DNA of 64,000 nt from Nageia nagi (Eukaryota > Pinophyta), in NCBI GenBank assembly GCA_050084985.1, contig JBITNC010000001.1:146010001-146074000 (forward strand), written 5' to 3'. The notes under the pieces were generated by a model, which was not told where the DNA came from, did no database searches, and saw only the letters and a list, made by a program, of their open reading frames with translations. Below are positions 1-12,274 of this stretch, one piece after another. A program made the position numbers and the translations under genes. Numbering within the stretch: the stretch's first letter is position 1; each line of letters starts with the position of its first letter.

Positions 1-150
1 AGTTAGTTAGCGGTGTGCTTATTATTTTTTGACTAGATTTCTCTTATGCTTTATTAGTTAGGTATATTGTACTTGTTTTTCATGTGTGTTAAACATAAAT
101 ACAAGTGTGATTGATGTAATTTATGATTTTAGTAACTCATAAGGTTTTAT
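1..150 (+). repeat. Partial 5' LTR of decayed copia-like element
   Basis: The first ~150 bases resemble bases ~3310-3455 in the same orientation. Shared landmarks include the GGTGTG stretch near the start and the GTGTGATTGATGTAATTTAT-type segment (GTGTGGTTGATGTATTTTAT in the other copy). The copy at 3109 follows a polypurine tract, so this one is read as the 3' part of the matching 5' LTR, which begins outside the window. I could not find a convincing primer-binding site after it. Identity is moderate, which indicates an old insertion. Confidence 0.55.
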
Positions 151-404
151 GTATCATTTATTATATTCTTGAATTATCCTTTAATGGTTGTAGAGTAAAA
201 TATTATATATATTATACTTATTTATTTGATGGAATAGAATGTGATAGCATTTATCAATTATTATTATAGTTTAAGGAAAATGAATAATTAGGTTACAATA
301 GGATTATGACTATTTTATAGAAATTTATGTTTCTAAAATTTGGCTCCAAGACATCATATTGTAGGAATAAATTGTTTCTAGTTAAGAGGTTTTATGTTGA
401 GCAA

Positions 405-1000
405 TCTGTAATGGATACAAATATCATATTTGAATACATGGAGGATCTAATATTTTATGGTAAAAATTATCCTTGTTGGAAAGTATATATGAAGAATTTG
501 TTAAAGGATAAAAGGCAGTGTAAGATCATGAAATAAGTATGTGAAGAGCCAACCACATAGAGCATTATTGAAGGAGAAAAGAAGTAGACAAGGAAGAAAG
601 AGAAATGCAAAAGTTGCATAGCTCTCATGGACATGAGAAGAGATATGAAACATAATATTTTTCCTCTCATTGCTAATCATAAATTATCTACAATAGCATG
701 GAAAATATTGAATGATTATTATGGGTATAATGAGGACACTCATAAATATAAATATCATAATCTAAGAGATTGTATGATAAAGGATAAGCCTTATTCCTTT
801 GGAGATCCTTTTGGAGAGGCTTGTGAAGACTCATGTTATTGTTATGGAGAGGCTTGTTCTTGTTATGAAGATCTATATATGTTTGTTGAGTATTTATTTG
901 AATACTCAAGTGGAGATAAGTCTTATAAAGAAGACATGAATAATGAATTCTACTTTCTAAAGTAATATGATGCAAAATCCTTTTCTAAAAATAAAGATGT
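405..1000 (+). pseudogene. Decayed copia-type gag fragment
   Basis: The reading frame from about 327 to 536 contains FYGKNYPCWKVYMKNLL, which matches the N-terminal gag signature of Ty1/copia elements (F-x-G-x-NY-x-x-W-x-x-x-M-x-x-LL). A second open stretch (627-965) has an AWKILNDYYG motif like the AW-x-x-L-x-x-x-Y-x-G segment that follows in copia gag. The two lie in different frames separated by stops, so this is a broken gene. Downstream there is no recognisable zinc knuckle, protease, integrase or reverse transcriptase. It sits between the partial 5' LTR and the 3' LTR at 3109, which supports one element of about 3.5 kb. The assignment rests on short motifs only. Confidence 0.55.
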
Positions 1001-3097
1001 ATAGGAGGTCCTACATGTGCCTTATGAAACTCTAATGGAATAAAGTAATGTTGATGGATTTAATATGAAAAAATTATAGAATAAAATGAATATGTAACAT
1101 GTTTGCCAAGCATGTACATGGGTGAAGAATCATTCTATGATAATGATAATGAAGATACTCATGGTGAGGTAGATGAATAATTCCTAATAGAAAAGGCATA
1201 TATTGATGAACATCTCATGGAGGGTATGTATTATGAAGAGAGTATCATGAGATATACTTATGAATAAGAGTATTTTATAGAGAAGATACAAAATCTATTT
1301 TGTATTGAATTTTTCTTCATGGAGAAAGAACAAAATCAAATATTTCATCAAGCCATTCTCATGGAAGATAATGATAAAGAGACAACCCTAAAATATTAGT
1401 ATGATGAAGAGGAAACAATCATGAAAGAGTATTATATTGAAGATAAGCCATGGAAAAATCAAGATGATAGAGAAAAATTCTTATGGAGGAATATTTGATA
1501 GCTCATGATCAAGACCATTTATATGAAATTTATAAATCATATTTTGAATACCACTTAGATAATTATTTTCATGAAGACAAGGTGCTAAATTTGAATTTTT
1601 GGCTCACTTATGATGAGGACCATTCACTTTGAATGGTTGCATGCTCTCTTGAAATAGAAAATGAATATCTTCTACAAATGGAACAAAAATATATTAGAGT
1701 TCCTCCAAAGGGGAAAAATGAATGACAAAGATAAACACTCATGATGGACTATCGCATGGCTAAATATTACTTACATGAGTAGAGATAAATGATGAAATTA
1801 ACTCATATGGATTGAATATTAATTGTATAAAAAATGACCAAGTTATGTTAAATGTTGATCCACATGAAAATATTGATGAAGGGGAGATCATAATTATGAC
1901 CTTTATGTTTTAATATCAGTCATAAGAAGTGAAGGATATATTATGTTAAGAAAAGAGTAGGAAAAGTTATCTCATTTGCGAGGTGGAAAATGAGATATAG
2001 AATTAAGATGAAACCAATATTGGTGAACTTTAACTTGTCATGACTATGGAGGCATAAATTATTAGAGGTGAAAATCACTCACTTGGATTCATATTAAAGA
2101 AGAGTTATCTTGAAATAAAAAATCTAGAAGAAACTACATCAATTGAATATGGACATCTCTCATATAGAGTGACTAAAAATGGAAAATGGAATTTTTCTAA
2201 GTTCTTGAAGAGACAATAATGGATGTGGGATATTTCAAGATACTAACATGGATTATACAAAAATATATAACTTCATGGTAAGCATTCAAGAAGACTTTCC
2301 TTCATAGAAATAGGATTCTACTCATTAAGTAACCATTAGATGTGATAATTATTTATTTTTTGGTCTATCTACTAATGTTTATTTGAGTAGATATGTTATA
2401 GATAATATATATGTTATTGGCGTGAATAAGAAATAAGAAAAATATCTTATGAACATATTAGTTGCAAGAAAAATACACTTTGAAGTTTTTCTCATAGAGA
2501 TAGTTTTAAAGAAGGGCCTATTTGGATTGAAGACATTGGTGATCAAATTAGATTTTTTAAACTCAAGTAAAAATGATAATTTATATGATCTAATTTCTTT
2601 TAAGAAGCAATTATGTGAAGTAGTAATAAGTAATGACTATTTATAAGAGGATAAAAACTTGGTTTCATATATCATAGGTTATTGTATAGCCATGTTTATG
2701 TTGAGTTTATGTGTATTGGTTACGAAGAGAATTGTGATGCATAATCATCTTTTTGAGATGATTAATATCAATTCATGCTCATTAGCAAAATAGATATGAA
2801 ATGTTGTAAAAGATGCATACTTGAAAGCATACTTGAAAGAGAGAGTACTTATTTAAATAAAAAACTAAAAAACATTTATATGAAATGGTAGTCAATAATC
2901 CTAACACACTTATTCATCTACATCAAGAAGGAACAACATAAAATTTTGTGAAGATAACATAAGGAGAAAGAAATGAGTGTCAAAAATAATTATATGCAAA
3001 TTTAGATTTTTTGTTGAAATATTTGAGCATACATAAAAGATCTAGTTTCTTCTAAGTTTATGATACTTCTTGAATCCTAAATAATTCCTATTGCATC
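1001..3097 (+). other. Internal region of the copia-like element, no pol
   Basis: This is A/G-rich on the + strand. Its decayed frames are rich in Asp, Glu, Tyr, Met and Lys (for example NDNEDTHGEVDE near 1141, and EEETIMKEYYIEDKPW near 1410). I see no catalytic motifs of protease, integrase, reverse transcriptase or RNase H. Similar acidic wording (FLMKNTYDECLMKETY near 35680) occurs in the 2.4-kb repeats at 34-43 kb, so the two may be relatives. It is probably a non-autonomous or internally deleted element, but so much decay makes loss of pol versus absence hard to separate. Confidence 0.4.
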
Positions 3098-3455
3098 AAG
3101 GGGGAAAATGTTAGAAACATAGCGTCCTAAATATAATAATTCCATATCAAAACTAATATTGTAAACTCTCTTCTTATAAAAATGTTTCCTATTGCATTTT
3201 ATCAGTATTAAATGTAGTCCCTAATATTGTACTTATAAAATAAAACCATGTTTCCTAAATAAAACTATGTTTATCAAATGCTATCATATTTCATAGGAAA
3301 TCCTAACAAAAAGTTATTTATTGGTGTGTTTGTTATTTTAGGAGTCAATTTCCTTCATGGTTTGTTTGTTACAAGTCTTGTAATTCATATTCAAAGTATG
3401 TTAGACATAGATAAAAGTGTGGTTGATGTATTTTATGAGTTTATTCATACATGAT
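3098..3455 (+). repeat. Polypurine tract and 3' LTR of the copia-like element
   Basis: AAGGGGGAAAA at 3098-3108 has the form of a plant copia polypurine tract. It is followed directly by TGTTAGAAAC at 3109, a typical LTR start. The last ~150 bases resemble window positions 1-150, which fixes this as the 3' LTR of an element oriented on the + strand. The right end is put near 3455 because similarity to the 5' copy stops there. No target-site duplication can be tested because the left end lies outside the window. Confidence 0.55.
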
Positions 3456-3599
3456 GATTACATGCAATAAACCAAAAAGGGTTTTAGGGGTGAATAAATT
3501 AAGGAAGTTTAAAGGTGATAAGTTTTATCTACCTCATTTATAGGGTTTGGTGTGGATTTTTATAGGGTGGTTTAAAATTACCTAAACTTTATACCTTTT

Positions 3600-4540
3600 A
3601 TAAAATAATATTTTTCACTATAATAATTTAGGAATGGTTAAAGGAGATTCATATGGGCATATCCATGTTGCTACCTAGTAAACACTCACTTAGATAGATT
3701 AATCAAATTTGGATTAGTTAATATTGTAATAATATTTTATGGATCTCACTTCCTTAACACATATATCATTAAGAGGATGCCACATATGTGACCCCACTAT
3801 TTATGTGCACTAATATGTACTACAAATATTCTCTTCATGACATAGTGATTTCTACTTGAGTCCCATATCATTCAAGTTAATGATATTCCATAGGTTAGAT
3901 ATATATACTAGTGAAAAACACTTTCTATTAGTGGTGAAGGTAGGGTTATCCTACTTAATCTTTTATAGGATACAAGTATAACATCATCACCTTATGGAAT
4001 AGTTATCATATCCCTATATGGTTAACTGTAAGGAATATATGACCACAAGTGAACCTCATTTGGTAACTACAATTTTGAAATCTTTTTTCAATAAACCTAT
4101 TAAGAAATATGAAATCCTAGCCTTACCTAGGTCTACCATTTCATTTGACATCCTTGCACCAATATCTCATGCAACCATATATACTTAAGTTAATATATCA
4201 ATAATATCCTAGATGATTTGTATATTCTAGTCATTTTATTAATTTAGTTTTAAATGAAATTCATCCAACTATATCATATTAGGAATTATTTATCACCAAG
4301 ATAAGTACATATTTTATATATTTGAAAGCTTTTCCAATCATAAACCATTGTTTACTAAGTCCTGAACATAGAGTAATTATGTGATGAATAAATCAATATT
4401 TAATAAATATAATTTCATATGCAAATGCTAAAACTCTAAGTACATTTTGATTATTGATAAATAAGTAGTTAAAACATTATAGAAAATGTAGATATAATAT
4501 AATTACTAATTTCCCAAATAAATATTCCATATGCATGACT
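3600..4540 (-). repeat. Old LTR fragment of the giant-LTR gypsy family
   Basis: This segment aligns by eye with ~48640-49400 and ~61030-61760. Shared landmarks are the CATATGGGCATATCCATG-like start (CATATGAGCATATC in the other copies), the region about a cover of CACTCA and GGATTAG, and the CTCCTATA / ACTGCAAG stretch. It is the most diverged of the three copies and lacks any adjacent gypsy coding sequence, so it is a fragment or solo LTR. Orientation follows the element at 57871-60928, whose genes are on the minus strand. Confidence 0.5.
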
Positions 4541-6289
4541 CAACAAAAATAATTTTACTTTAATAGTACACTACTAAAAAATAATAGTATTAAGTCGAGA
4601 GTACCACATAAGATAACTTCTCTTAATAAGGCATTACAATAGGAAATGATCCTTACATATAGACTCTTTTTCATCTTATATAAATTCAAAACATATTTAT
4701 TTATTGTTGTCATCATGTTTTACAAAAGTGTTAGGTTCAACTAGACAAAACTTATCTAACAAGGTTCACTTGACCACTAATTGTGATCATACCTTATTGG
4801 GGTTAACATTTGAATTTAAAATAATAGACTTATAACATATTATGTTAACATTATGATTAAAATTATGTTAAAATAATAGACTTATATCCCTTTTTATATT
4901 TAATCTTAGTATCATATTTTATTCTCTTATAACATCAAATGGTTTTCTTATTCATCATTTAGTTTTCTTGTTTTTCACCTTTCATAATCCATTCTACATC
5001 CATTACAATACAACTTTATACCATAATCTTATTTTTGCAAGTTATTAATTTATTCCACTAAGTTTCATAATGTTTTATAATCAATATTATCAAATTCACT
5101 TTATGTATATTTTGAAATCCACTATACATATTAGAACATAAACATTGTTATTTCTAAAGTAATACCATGTATATATAAATTATTTAAGAGGAAGAGGAGC
5201 CTATATAAGGATTTACATTTTTATTATTTTTAAATAATTATTTTACAATATTTATTCTAAAATCACTTGATATATTTCAAAGTTTACTAGAAATACATCA
5301 CTTTGATTTTAAAGTTGTAGTTTCTAATTTTGATAGCTACATCAAAATCCAAGATTCATATCTATAATTTGTAATTTATTCTTTTATAAAAAATTTGAGT
5401 GCGACCTTAAATTCATTATTAGGTATTGTTCATAATATAATTTGAGTAAACATATTTGAAGCAATTATCTTGGATGGAGGATATTAATTAAGAGAATTTT
5501 CAAACTTATGCACCATTAAGTATCATCATAACACCCATTAGCACCTTCACATATATTTTTGAAAAGAGCATAATTTATTTCCATTATAGTATAATTATGA
5601 AATAAGAAACTTAGTACAATTGGATAAATTATTTCCATTATAGTATACTTTATTTCAATAACCTCCTCTACATCAAAATAATAAGATACATTGAATAAAA
5701 AAAATTCTTAAAGTCTAAGTATTCAAAAGATTTTTGAGGTCCTATCTCCCTCTATCTTCCATGCAACCTTTATGTGAACTCATGGTCTTTTTGGCTTGAG
5801 GTACTAGGTTATAGTTGGATTTAGGAAGGATTGAGAAAATTCTTTTTATATTATGGTATGCATGTTACTCTTAGATGCTCAAATAAAATTATTAATGAAG
5901 TACATTTCTTCATATCAAAATTTTTAACATGCATTCTAATTATGCATCTAAAAAATTTATACATTTAGTCCATCTAGATCTAGAGCAAGTCATAGTCAAC
6001 TTAATGACTACCCCTCTTCCTTGATATTGGAGTTTGTTTTATATGAGATATACAATTTTTTTATAAATACTTACTTCATATATTGTATTAAAAGTAGTAG
6101 TATTTAAACTTATACTAACATATGTAATAAATATATCATCTATAAATTAATTATACTTGAGATTTGGAATAAAATAAAGTACCTTATGATATTTTCTCAT
6201 TTTAGTAAGAAAAAATTTATATATATTTCTAATAAAAGCTCTTGATATTGCTTTAGTAAAAATAATCTTTAAATTTTGATATCATCCAT
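4541..6289. other. AT-rich DNA without recognisable genes
   Basis: Very AT-rich, stops dense in all frames. I see no motif that allows assignment. A short repeated phrase (TTATTTCCATTATAGTATA near 5577 and 5629) is the only local structure noticed. The sequence probably derives from old mobile elements. Confidence 0.5.
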
Positions 6290-6795
6290 CTTTATTCATT
6301 ATTATTTAAACAAAAAATAAAAAATAATGGATTAACTCTATAAACCAGTTGCTCTATCAGTTGTATCATTATCCATATCATATTTTTCAAAGGAACCCAT
6401 TATAAATAACTATTTTTTGTAGGAGAATAAGGTATAACTTATATATGTATATTATCCATCATTTTGTTCCTCAACTAAATCCACTCAATATTTACATCAT
6501 CATGATTTATAATATTTAATAAATTCTAATTATCTTAAAATTTCTAAATATGAATAAGATTTGGTATGATATTATATCCATCAAAACCTTGATCATAAAT
6601 GGCTCTATCTCCTTCATTTTCATATAATGAAATTTTGAGTGTAGAATTTCATGCAAGGAGGGGGTAGTTTCATTCAATCCACATCACTCTATCCCTAGTG
6701 TCATAAATATAAGAAAATATATCAAATGAATCCTTCTTGTTAACTCAAACATACATATGGTTAGCTCATTTTTTAGTATAATCACTAATTGTCAA
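6290..6795 (-). pseudogene. AT-decayed paralogue of the 20-kb gene remnant
   Basis: The segment aligns through most of its length with 20225-20705 in the same orientation. Clear anchors are ATCCACTCAATATTTACATC (ATCCACTCAATATCCACATC at 20396), AAATGGCTCTATCTCCTTC (AAATGGCTCCATCTCCTTC at 20511), CATTATAAATAACT (CATTATAAACAACT) and AGTATAATCAC. Most differences replace C by T or G by A in this copy, so it has drifted to AT. All frames are broken. It preserves four more bases than the 20-kb copy in the stretch corresponding to 20434-20452, which is informative about the frameshift there. The function of the ancestral protein is unknown to me. It is a second member of a plant gene family, probably long dead. 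Confidence 0.7.
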
Positions 6796-9700
6796 ATGAA
6801 TCCTTACTAGTTGTCCAAGATAATGAAAAGGTAATTTTGTTTGGAATGGCTATTCTAAATCTGAATTTTTATTACAAATTTTTATTACTCCAAACTCTTT
6901 TTACCAAAAATAAAATTGTTTATGATATTACATTTACTTGGAAGAAGGGCATAGGTACCTTTTATTATAGGCTCCATATGACACAAATATCATTTTCCAA
7001 TTATTTATTTTTTCTTATTATAAAATAATACTCTTGATTTATTCCTTTGTAACTACATTTTCACCATGTAAACATCGATATCTACCAAAGAAGTAGCCAA
7101 CAAAAAGCCATTAGTATATACAAGATAGTGGTCAACACATCAATATTGGTATCTATGCAATAGTGTTCAATAAATAGACATTAATATGAATCATAATAGT
7201 GCCTAATGAATCATTATTGATATATAAAAAAGAAATATTCATTGAGAAATTTGAAAAAAATCAAGGTCAAACAAAGTACCTTCTCATATACATGCAAAAT
7301 ATACTCTGTAAGATAAAATCCTTGAAAATAATTAGTTTCACAAAAATATTACTAATAAATAATAAATTATTAAATTATTAATATATTTATAGTATATGCT
7401 TTAACCAATTCATACTATATGTGATCTCTAAATAATGCAAGAGATATATTATTGGATAGATCTTATTGACTACATTTGAAATGAGAGGTTACACAACTAC
7501 CTTTGGATCATCATCAATATATTTATTTTATACATGTTTTCTCTTATACATATCTTACCTACTTTATGTGATGGTTATCCTATCAGATTCTAATTCCTAT
7601 AAAGAAGCCAAATAATACGGAGAAAAGAGAAAGCATTCTAATACCATAATACACATCTTTTAGGAACATCATTGGAGGCATAAAGATTAATAAGTTCAAA
7701 AATGTAATCATTAATCTTAAGAAGATTTTATAGAACTTGATTTAAAGGGTCTATTACCCCATTCATGATAATAATCATTCATATGGTGCTAATGAGGGTG
7801 ATAACTTCTCATTTCTTATTAATTTTATTAGAACTATGAAAAATGTTGCACTCCTAAAGAAAGTTATAGGTACTATGTAAAATGAACTCATTAATTTTAA
7901 TTTCTTATATATAAAAAATATATATATTACCAAATTTGTAGATAACTTATATCATCTTAAAAGGAACTATGTAATTTCATATTAGATCTATCACTCCTCT
8001 TATATTTTAGGAAGAAAAATTATGAGTACTTGTTAAGGTGCATACTCTCCTTGACATCTTTTGTATTACCTAAACCTCTAGGAGATATAAATTAGTTAAA
8101 AATAAATTATTAATATTTATCATGAAAGAAGGTCAAATGGTGTTGAACTTACTAAATTTATCATATCTTATAAAAGTGAAACAGAATCCACTCCATGAAA
8201 GTCTATGTTATCGATGACCTTTAAAAACTTGCAACTCTTCACAAAAGGTCTATTTGAATGCTATAAATATAAAATAATTAATATAAAAGTAACTTTAGGG
8301 AATAAAGGTAGAAGTATTATCTTTAACTAATAAGATAAATGATAGCCCAAGCTAAACTTTATGATCTCTTAAGTTGGAAAAAGATACATGTGTCATTGGA
8401 AGATATATGTGAACTAGGATAATATATGTATTTGATAAAGGAAATGGAGTATGAGTCAAAGCTAATGGAGGAGTGTAAGTAGTTTAAAATACTTTCTATT
8501 ATTTCTTGCATTCAATATTATGCTATATAATGAGCCACCTAATTCATAATAATAGTTGCTATATTGGATATTATGATTAATATGATGGTGTTGTTTTATA
8601 ATGCTTACATACTAGGATTTGATGTTATTTTTAAGTGATTTCATTATGGATTTAAAAGACTATAAAAGTTCTCTAAGTATGATAAATATTATTTATGTAT
8701 GCTGCTTAAATTTAAAGACTCCAACATCAAGAACTCACTTCCCCAAATATCATAGTTTTAGAGGATCGAGGATCAACTTTTATCCTCAATATTGTTACTT
8801 AGGAATTACAAAATTAGTTGCAAAGGTGTTATAATGATGTTTAATATGAATAAGAGTGGGTGAAATTTGTTGGTAGGAGGATTATGGATATTGTTCATGC
8901 ATAACCATGATCATAGGATGTACCCAGGATGAGGCATGAGAGGTTATTTAGAGGGAGGGAAGATACAATCACCCAAAGATAATAGTCATTGCTCTTAACC
9001 GTTTCCAGCATTACCATCACCTATGCAATTATGGAGGTGTAGCCTTGTGATCTGCATGATAGAACAAAACACTGAAGATGAGGTATATTAAAAGGATATA
9101 TGATTTATTTCAAGGACTGCACTATTGTAATATAGGCTTGAAATTAATACTTTACAATAGGTCATGAACTACTTCATAGAAAAACTCATTGGGTATAATA
9201 TCTTGGTTCATAATAATCATAAGGTATGCATATTATAGATATGTTGCCATACCTATGGATTGTTCAAATAAATACCTCATTCAAACATCATCTCATGATT
9301 TATAAGGATTACAAGAGAATGTGCAAGATAGGCCCATTGCAATACTAATATTTCATTTAATTAATTTCTCATCTAAATGTAACCTAAAAAAATATAATAT
9401 TTAAATGATATGCATGAAATTGATTTTATTTGGAAGCCTAGGAGAATATCAAATGTAATTGTATATGTAATGCTAAACTTAACAACCCTTGTAATATTCT
9501 TCCAACATGTACCATCATAAAAGTTCTACTTTATGAGTATCTTGATCGACGTAGGAAAAATATATATGAATACATATGAATCATTTGATAATATGCATCT
9601 ACTAACATGGCTTCCTACTTTCAGCTAGGACAATGACATCATTTGACAAGTTACAATCTTGATAGGTACTCCATAATTGCAATGATAGTAGTATCTACTC

Positions 9701-9873
9701 AAAATAGATATGATGGAGGATCTTAAAAATAGTTTGATGAGATGGCATCACAATTAGTGAGATGACTCTATTTTAACAATAAACTCATAAATTGGTAAGT
9801 ATTTTCATGCCAATTATTAAGGTAATTGGAAGAAGATGAGTTCCACTTTGGAGTAACTTTTAGGAACTACTAG
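6796..9873. other. AT-rich DNA without recognisable genes
   Basis: Short open frames (6789-7028, 7199-7381, 8619-8834) have low-complexity composition and no family motif, so I do not call them genes. The phrase TCAAATGAATCCTT occurs at about 6723 and 6794. Nothing else could be assigned. Confidence 0.5.
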
Positions 9874-10570
9874 GTTTTTGTATTTATTTATTAACTTTTT
9901 TTTTGAATTATAAAAGATAACATATATGCACAATATGCATATAATTATTCATAAATTTAAAAAAAAATTAAAATTGAAATTAATAAGTTTAGGTCAAATT
10001 ATACTTGTCGGATACGAGAACTTTTCAAAATGATAGTTAGGGCCATTAAAAATTAATAAAAAAAATATATATTTATTAAAAATTACAAAATATCCTACAT
10101 AGTCTTTAGTTTCTTTTGTACCTTTTCCTAAAAGGATTTAAAAAACTATTTTAATTTAGTTCCAGTTATGCTTTCCATACATGATGGGGAAGGGTATTGA
10201 AAGCGTATTTTTAAAATAGTGGATTTTGTATTTTTTTAATAACTTTTTATTTTCTAGAATTGTGGAAAATAAAATATATGTGCACAATATGCATATAATT
10301 ATTCATAAGTTCAAAAAAAAAATTACAAATTATAAGTTTAGGTCAAACTATGTTTGTTAGATATGAGAACTTTTTGAAACAATAATGAAGCAATATACAA
10401 AATTTAAAATAAATATTCACTAAAAATTTATAAACTAATATCTTACATAATCTTTAGTATTTTAAGTATCTTTAACCAAAAGAATTTAAAAAAATATATT
10501 CTAATTTAGGTCTAATTATGGTTGTCAAACATGATGGGGTATGGTGGTAAAACATTATTTTTTAAATATC
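9874..10570. repeat. Tandem duplication, period about 348 bp
   Basis: Two adjacent direct copies lie at ~9874-10221 and ~10222-10570. Shared blocks include GCACAATATGCATATAATTA (near 9928 and 10280), AAGTTTAGGTCAAA, GAGAACTTTT and CATGATGGGG (near 10181 and 10530). The copies have drifted, so the duplication is old. No coding potential is seen. Confidence 0.75.
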
Positions 10571-11974
10571 AATTTTTAAATAGGCCTATCAATTAATAAT
10601 TTTAATTATCTAGGTATTGAAATAAATTACAGATTTGAAAACTAGAATTCTACAACTACATTTTTACCTAAGTGATCTTCTTCAAGATTTAGATTCTATG
10701 TTTTTCAACTTTTTAGACCAAGTATGACTAAACCTAAAACTCAAGGAAACCAATTCTACTTTTTGGCCAAAAGTGGGACTCACCTTCTTGCACTTTCCCA
10801 ATCAAAGGTTGAGTAAGATAGAATTAATGTCTAAATTAAGTATTTAGATATTAATTAGAAAATAATTTAGAATTATTTCTAAATGTTATTACTATAATAA
10901 ATTAGTTATCTTTGAGGATTTTTATATTTAATCAAGGATTGAATAAAGGTATTTGGTATGTCAAATTATTCTAAATGTAGCTTTAGCACTTTCTTGTATA
11001 TAGGTGAGATAACAAGATTAGTTATACTTTGATATGTAATATTATAGGTATAATTTATCTTTAGTTATATGTATGAGCAATATGGTTTCATATTATTTTG
11101 GGATAAAGTAGCCTATTGTATGTATAATCTAATATAATCTATATTTGAGAAGTAAATCAATGTCTATTAAGCATATGGTATTGAATATTTAACATAAGTT
11201 GATAAAATAAAATCATATCCTTAATTATGAATTTATGATTTAATTATATTATGCTAGAATAAATTCAGATTTAAGTATTTAACCCTATGATGAACTTTTC
11301 TATAAGTAATAATAATATTACTTATAGAAAAGTATCAATGCATATAGTAAACAAATGTTTATTCAAAGGATTACTTCAGTTTATTGGGCTATGCCTTATG
11401 TGCAATTTTTATTAGTAAATTAAAGAATAAATTTAGTTTGATAAGATAAGATTCTTTATCAAGATATAACCTTATGGAATTTATTTTCAATAATATCCAA
11501 ACCAATGTAGGTTAGTTCTCCTATGTTTGAATAAAAAATTCACTAGATAAAATATGGTCGTTAACAAAAATATGTTTTTCTTTAAAAGGTTAATATAACA
11601 TAAAAGTATGAAAGAGAGTGGAATTATAAGTTAATTTGATGACCTTGACCAAATATATAATGAGGTATTCAAAAGTTTATGATAGGATGCTTAATATATT
11701 TTACAATTTGTAAGTTTCTAAGTGATTATAGAACTAAAATATATAATATCATTTTGATATTAAGTGATAACCATTTTTAGGATGTATGTGAACCACTTTA
11801 GATTAATATTTGAATTGGACATTACATTTGGGCTTAAACTAATCAAGCTTATGGAAGTATCAATATTGTTTATGATACACCTTAATGTGGTATTTATTAC
11901 TATGTCTAGTAATACCTTATAGATTTTAAACATAAATAAGGTATTTGCTTATAGTTATTAGTATTTTACTCAAT
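10571..11974. other. AT-rich DNA with one hairpin
   Basis: No gene recognised. The only distinct structure is the hairpin at 11294-11333, listed separately. Confidence 0.5.
11294..11333. repeat. 40-bp near-perfect palindrome
   Basis: ACTTTTCTATAAGTAATA at 11294-11311 is followed after four bases by its exact reverse complement at 11316-11333. The 18-bp arms could form a cruciform or an RNA hairpin. It might be the remains of a small inverted-repeat element. No flanking duplication is evident. Confidence 0.8.
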
Positions 11975-12274
11975 ACTCTTGTTATGGTATTTCTATGAGA
12001 ATAATGATATTAATGTAGATATTGTGTGTAATGTGGGGGAACTAATTATGGCACATTGCAATTACTATTGTTTGTTGAGGTCACCTACTATTGTTGAGTA
12101 TATCCATACAAAAAAATGATAAAAACTCTTGTTATGGTATTTCTATGAGAAGAATGATCTTAATGTAGATATTGTATGTAATGTGGGGGAACTAATTATG
12201 GTACATTGCAATTACTATTGTTAGTTGAGGTCACCTACTATTGTTGAGTATATCCATACAAAAAAATGATAAAA
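11975..12274. repeat. Recent 150-bp tandem duplication
   Basis: Copies at 11975-12124 and 12125-12274 differ at about five positions by eye. Each holds GTGGGGGAACTAATTATGG and ends in a run of six A followed by TGATAAAA. The copies are far more alike than other repeats here, so this duplication is recent, or the locus should be checked for assembly artefact. Confidence 0.85.
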
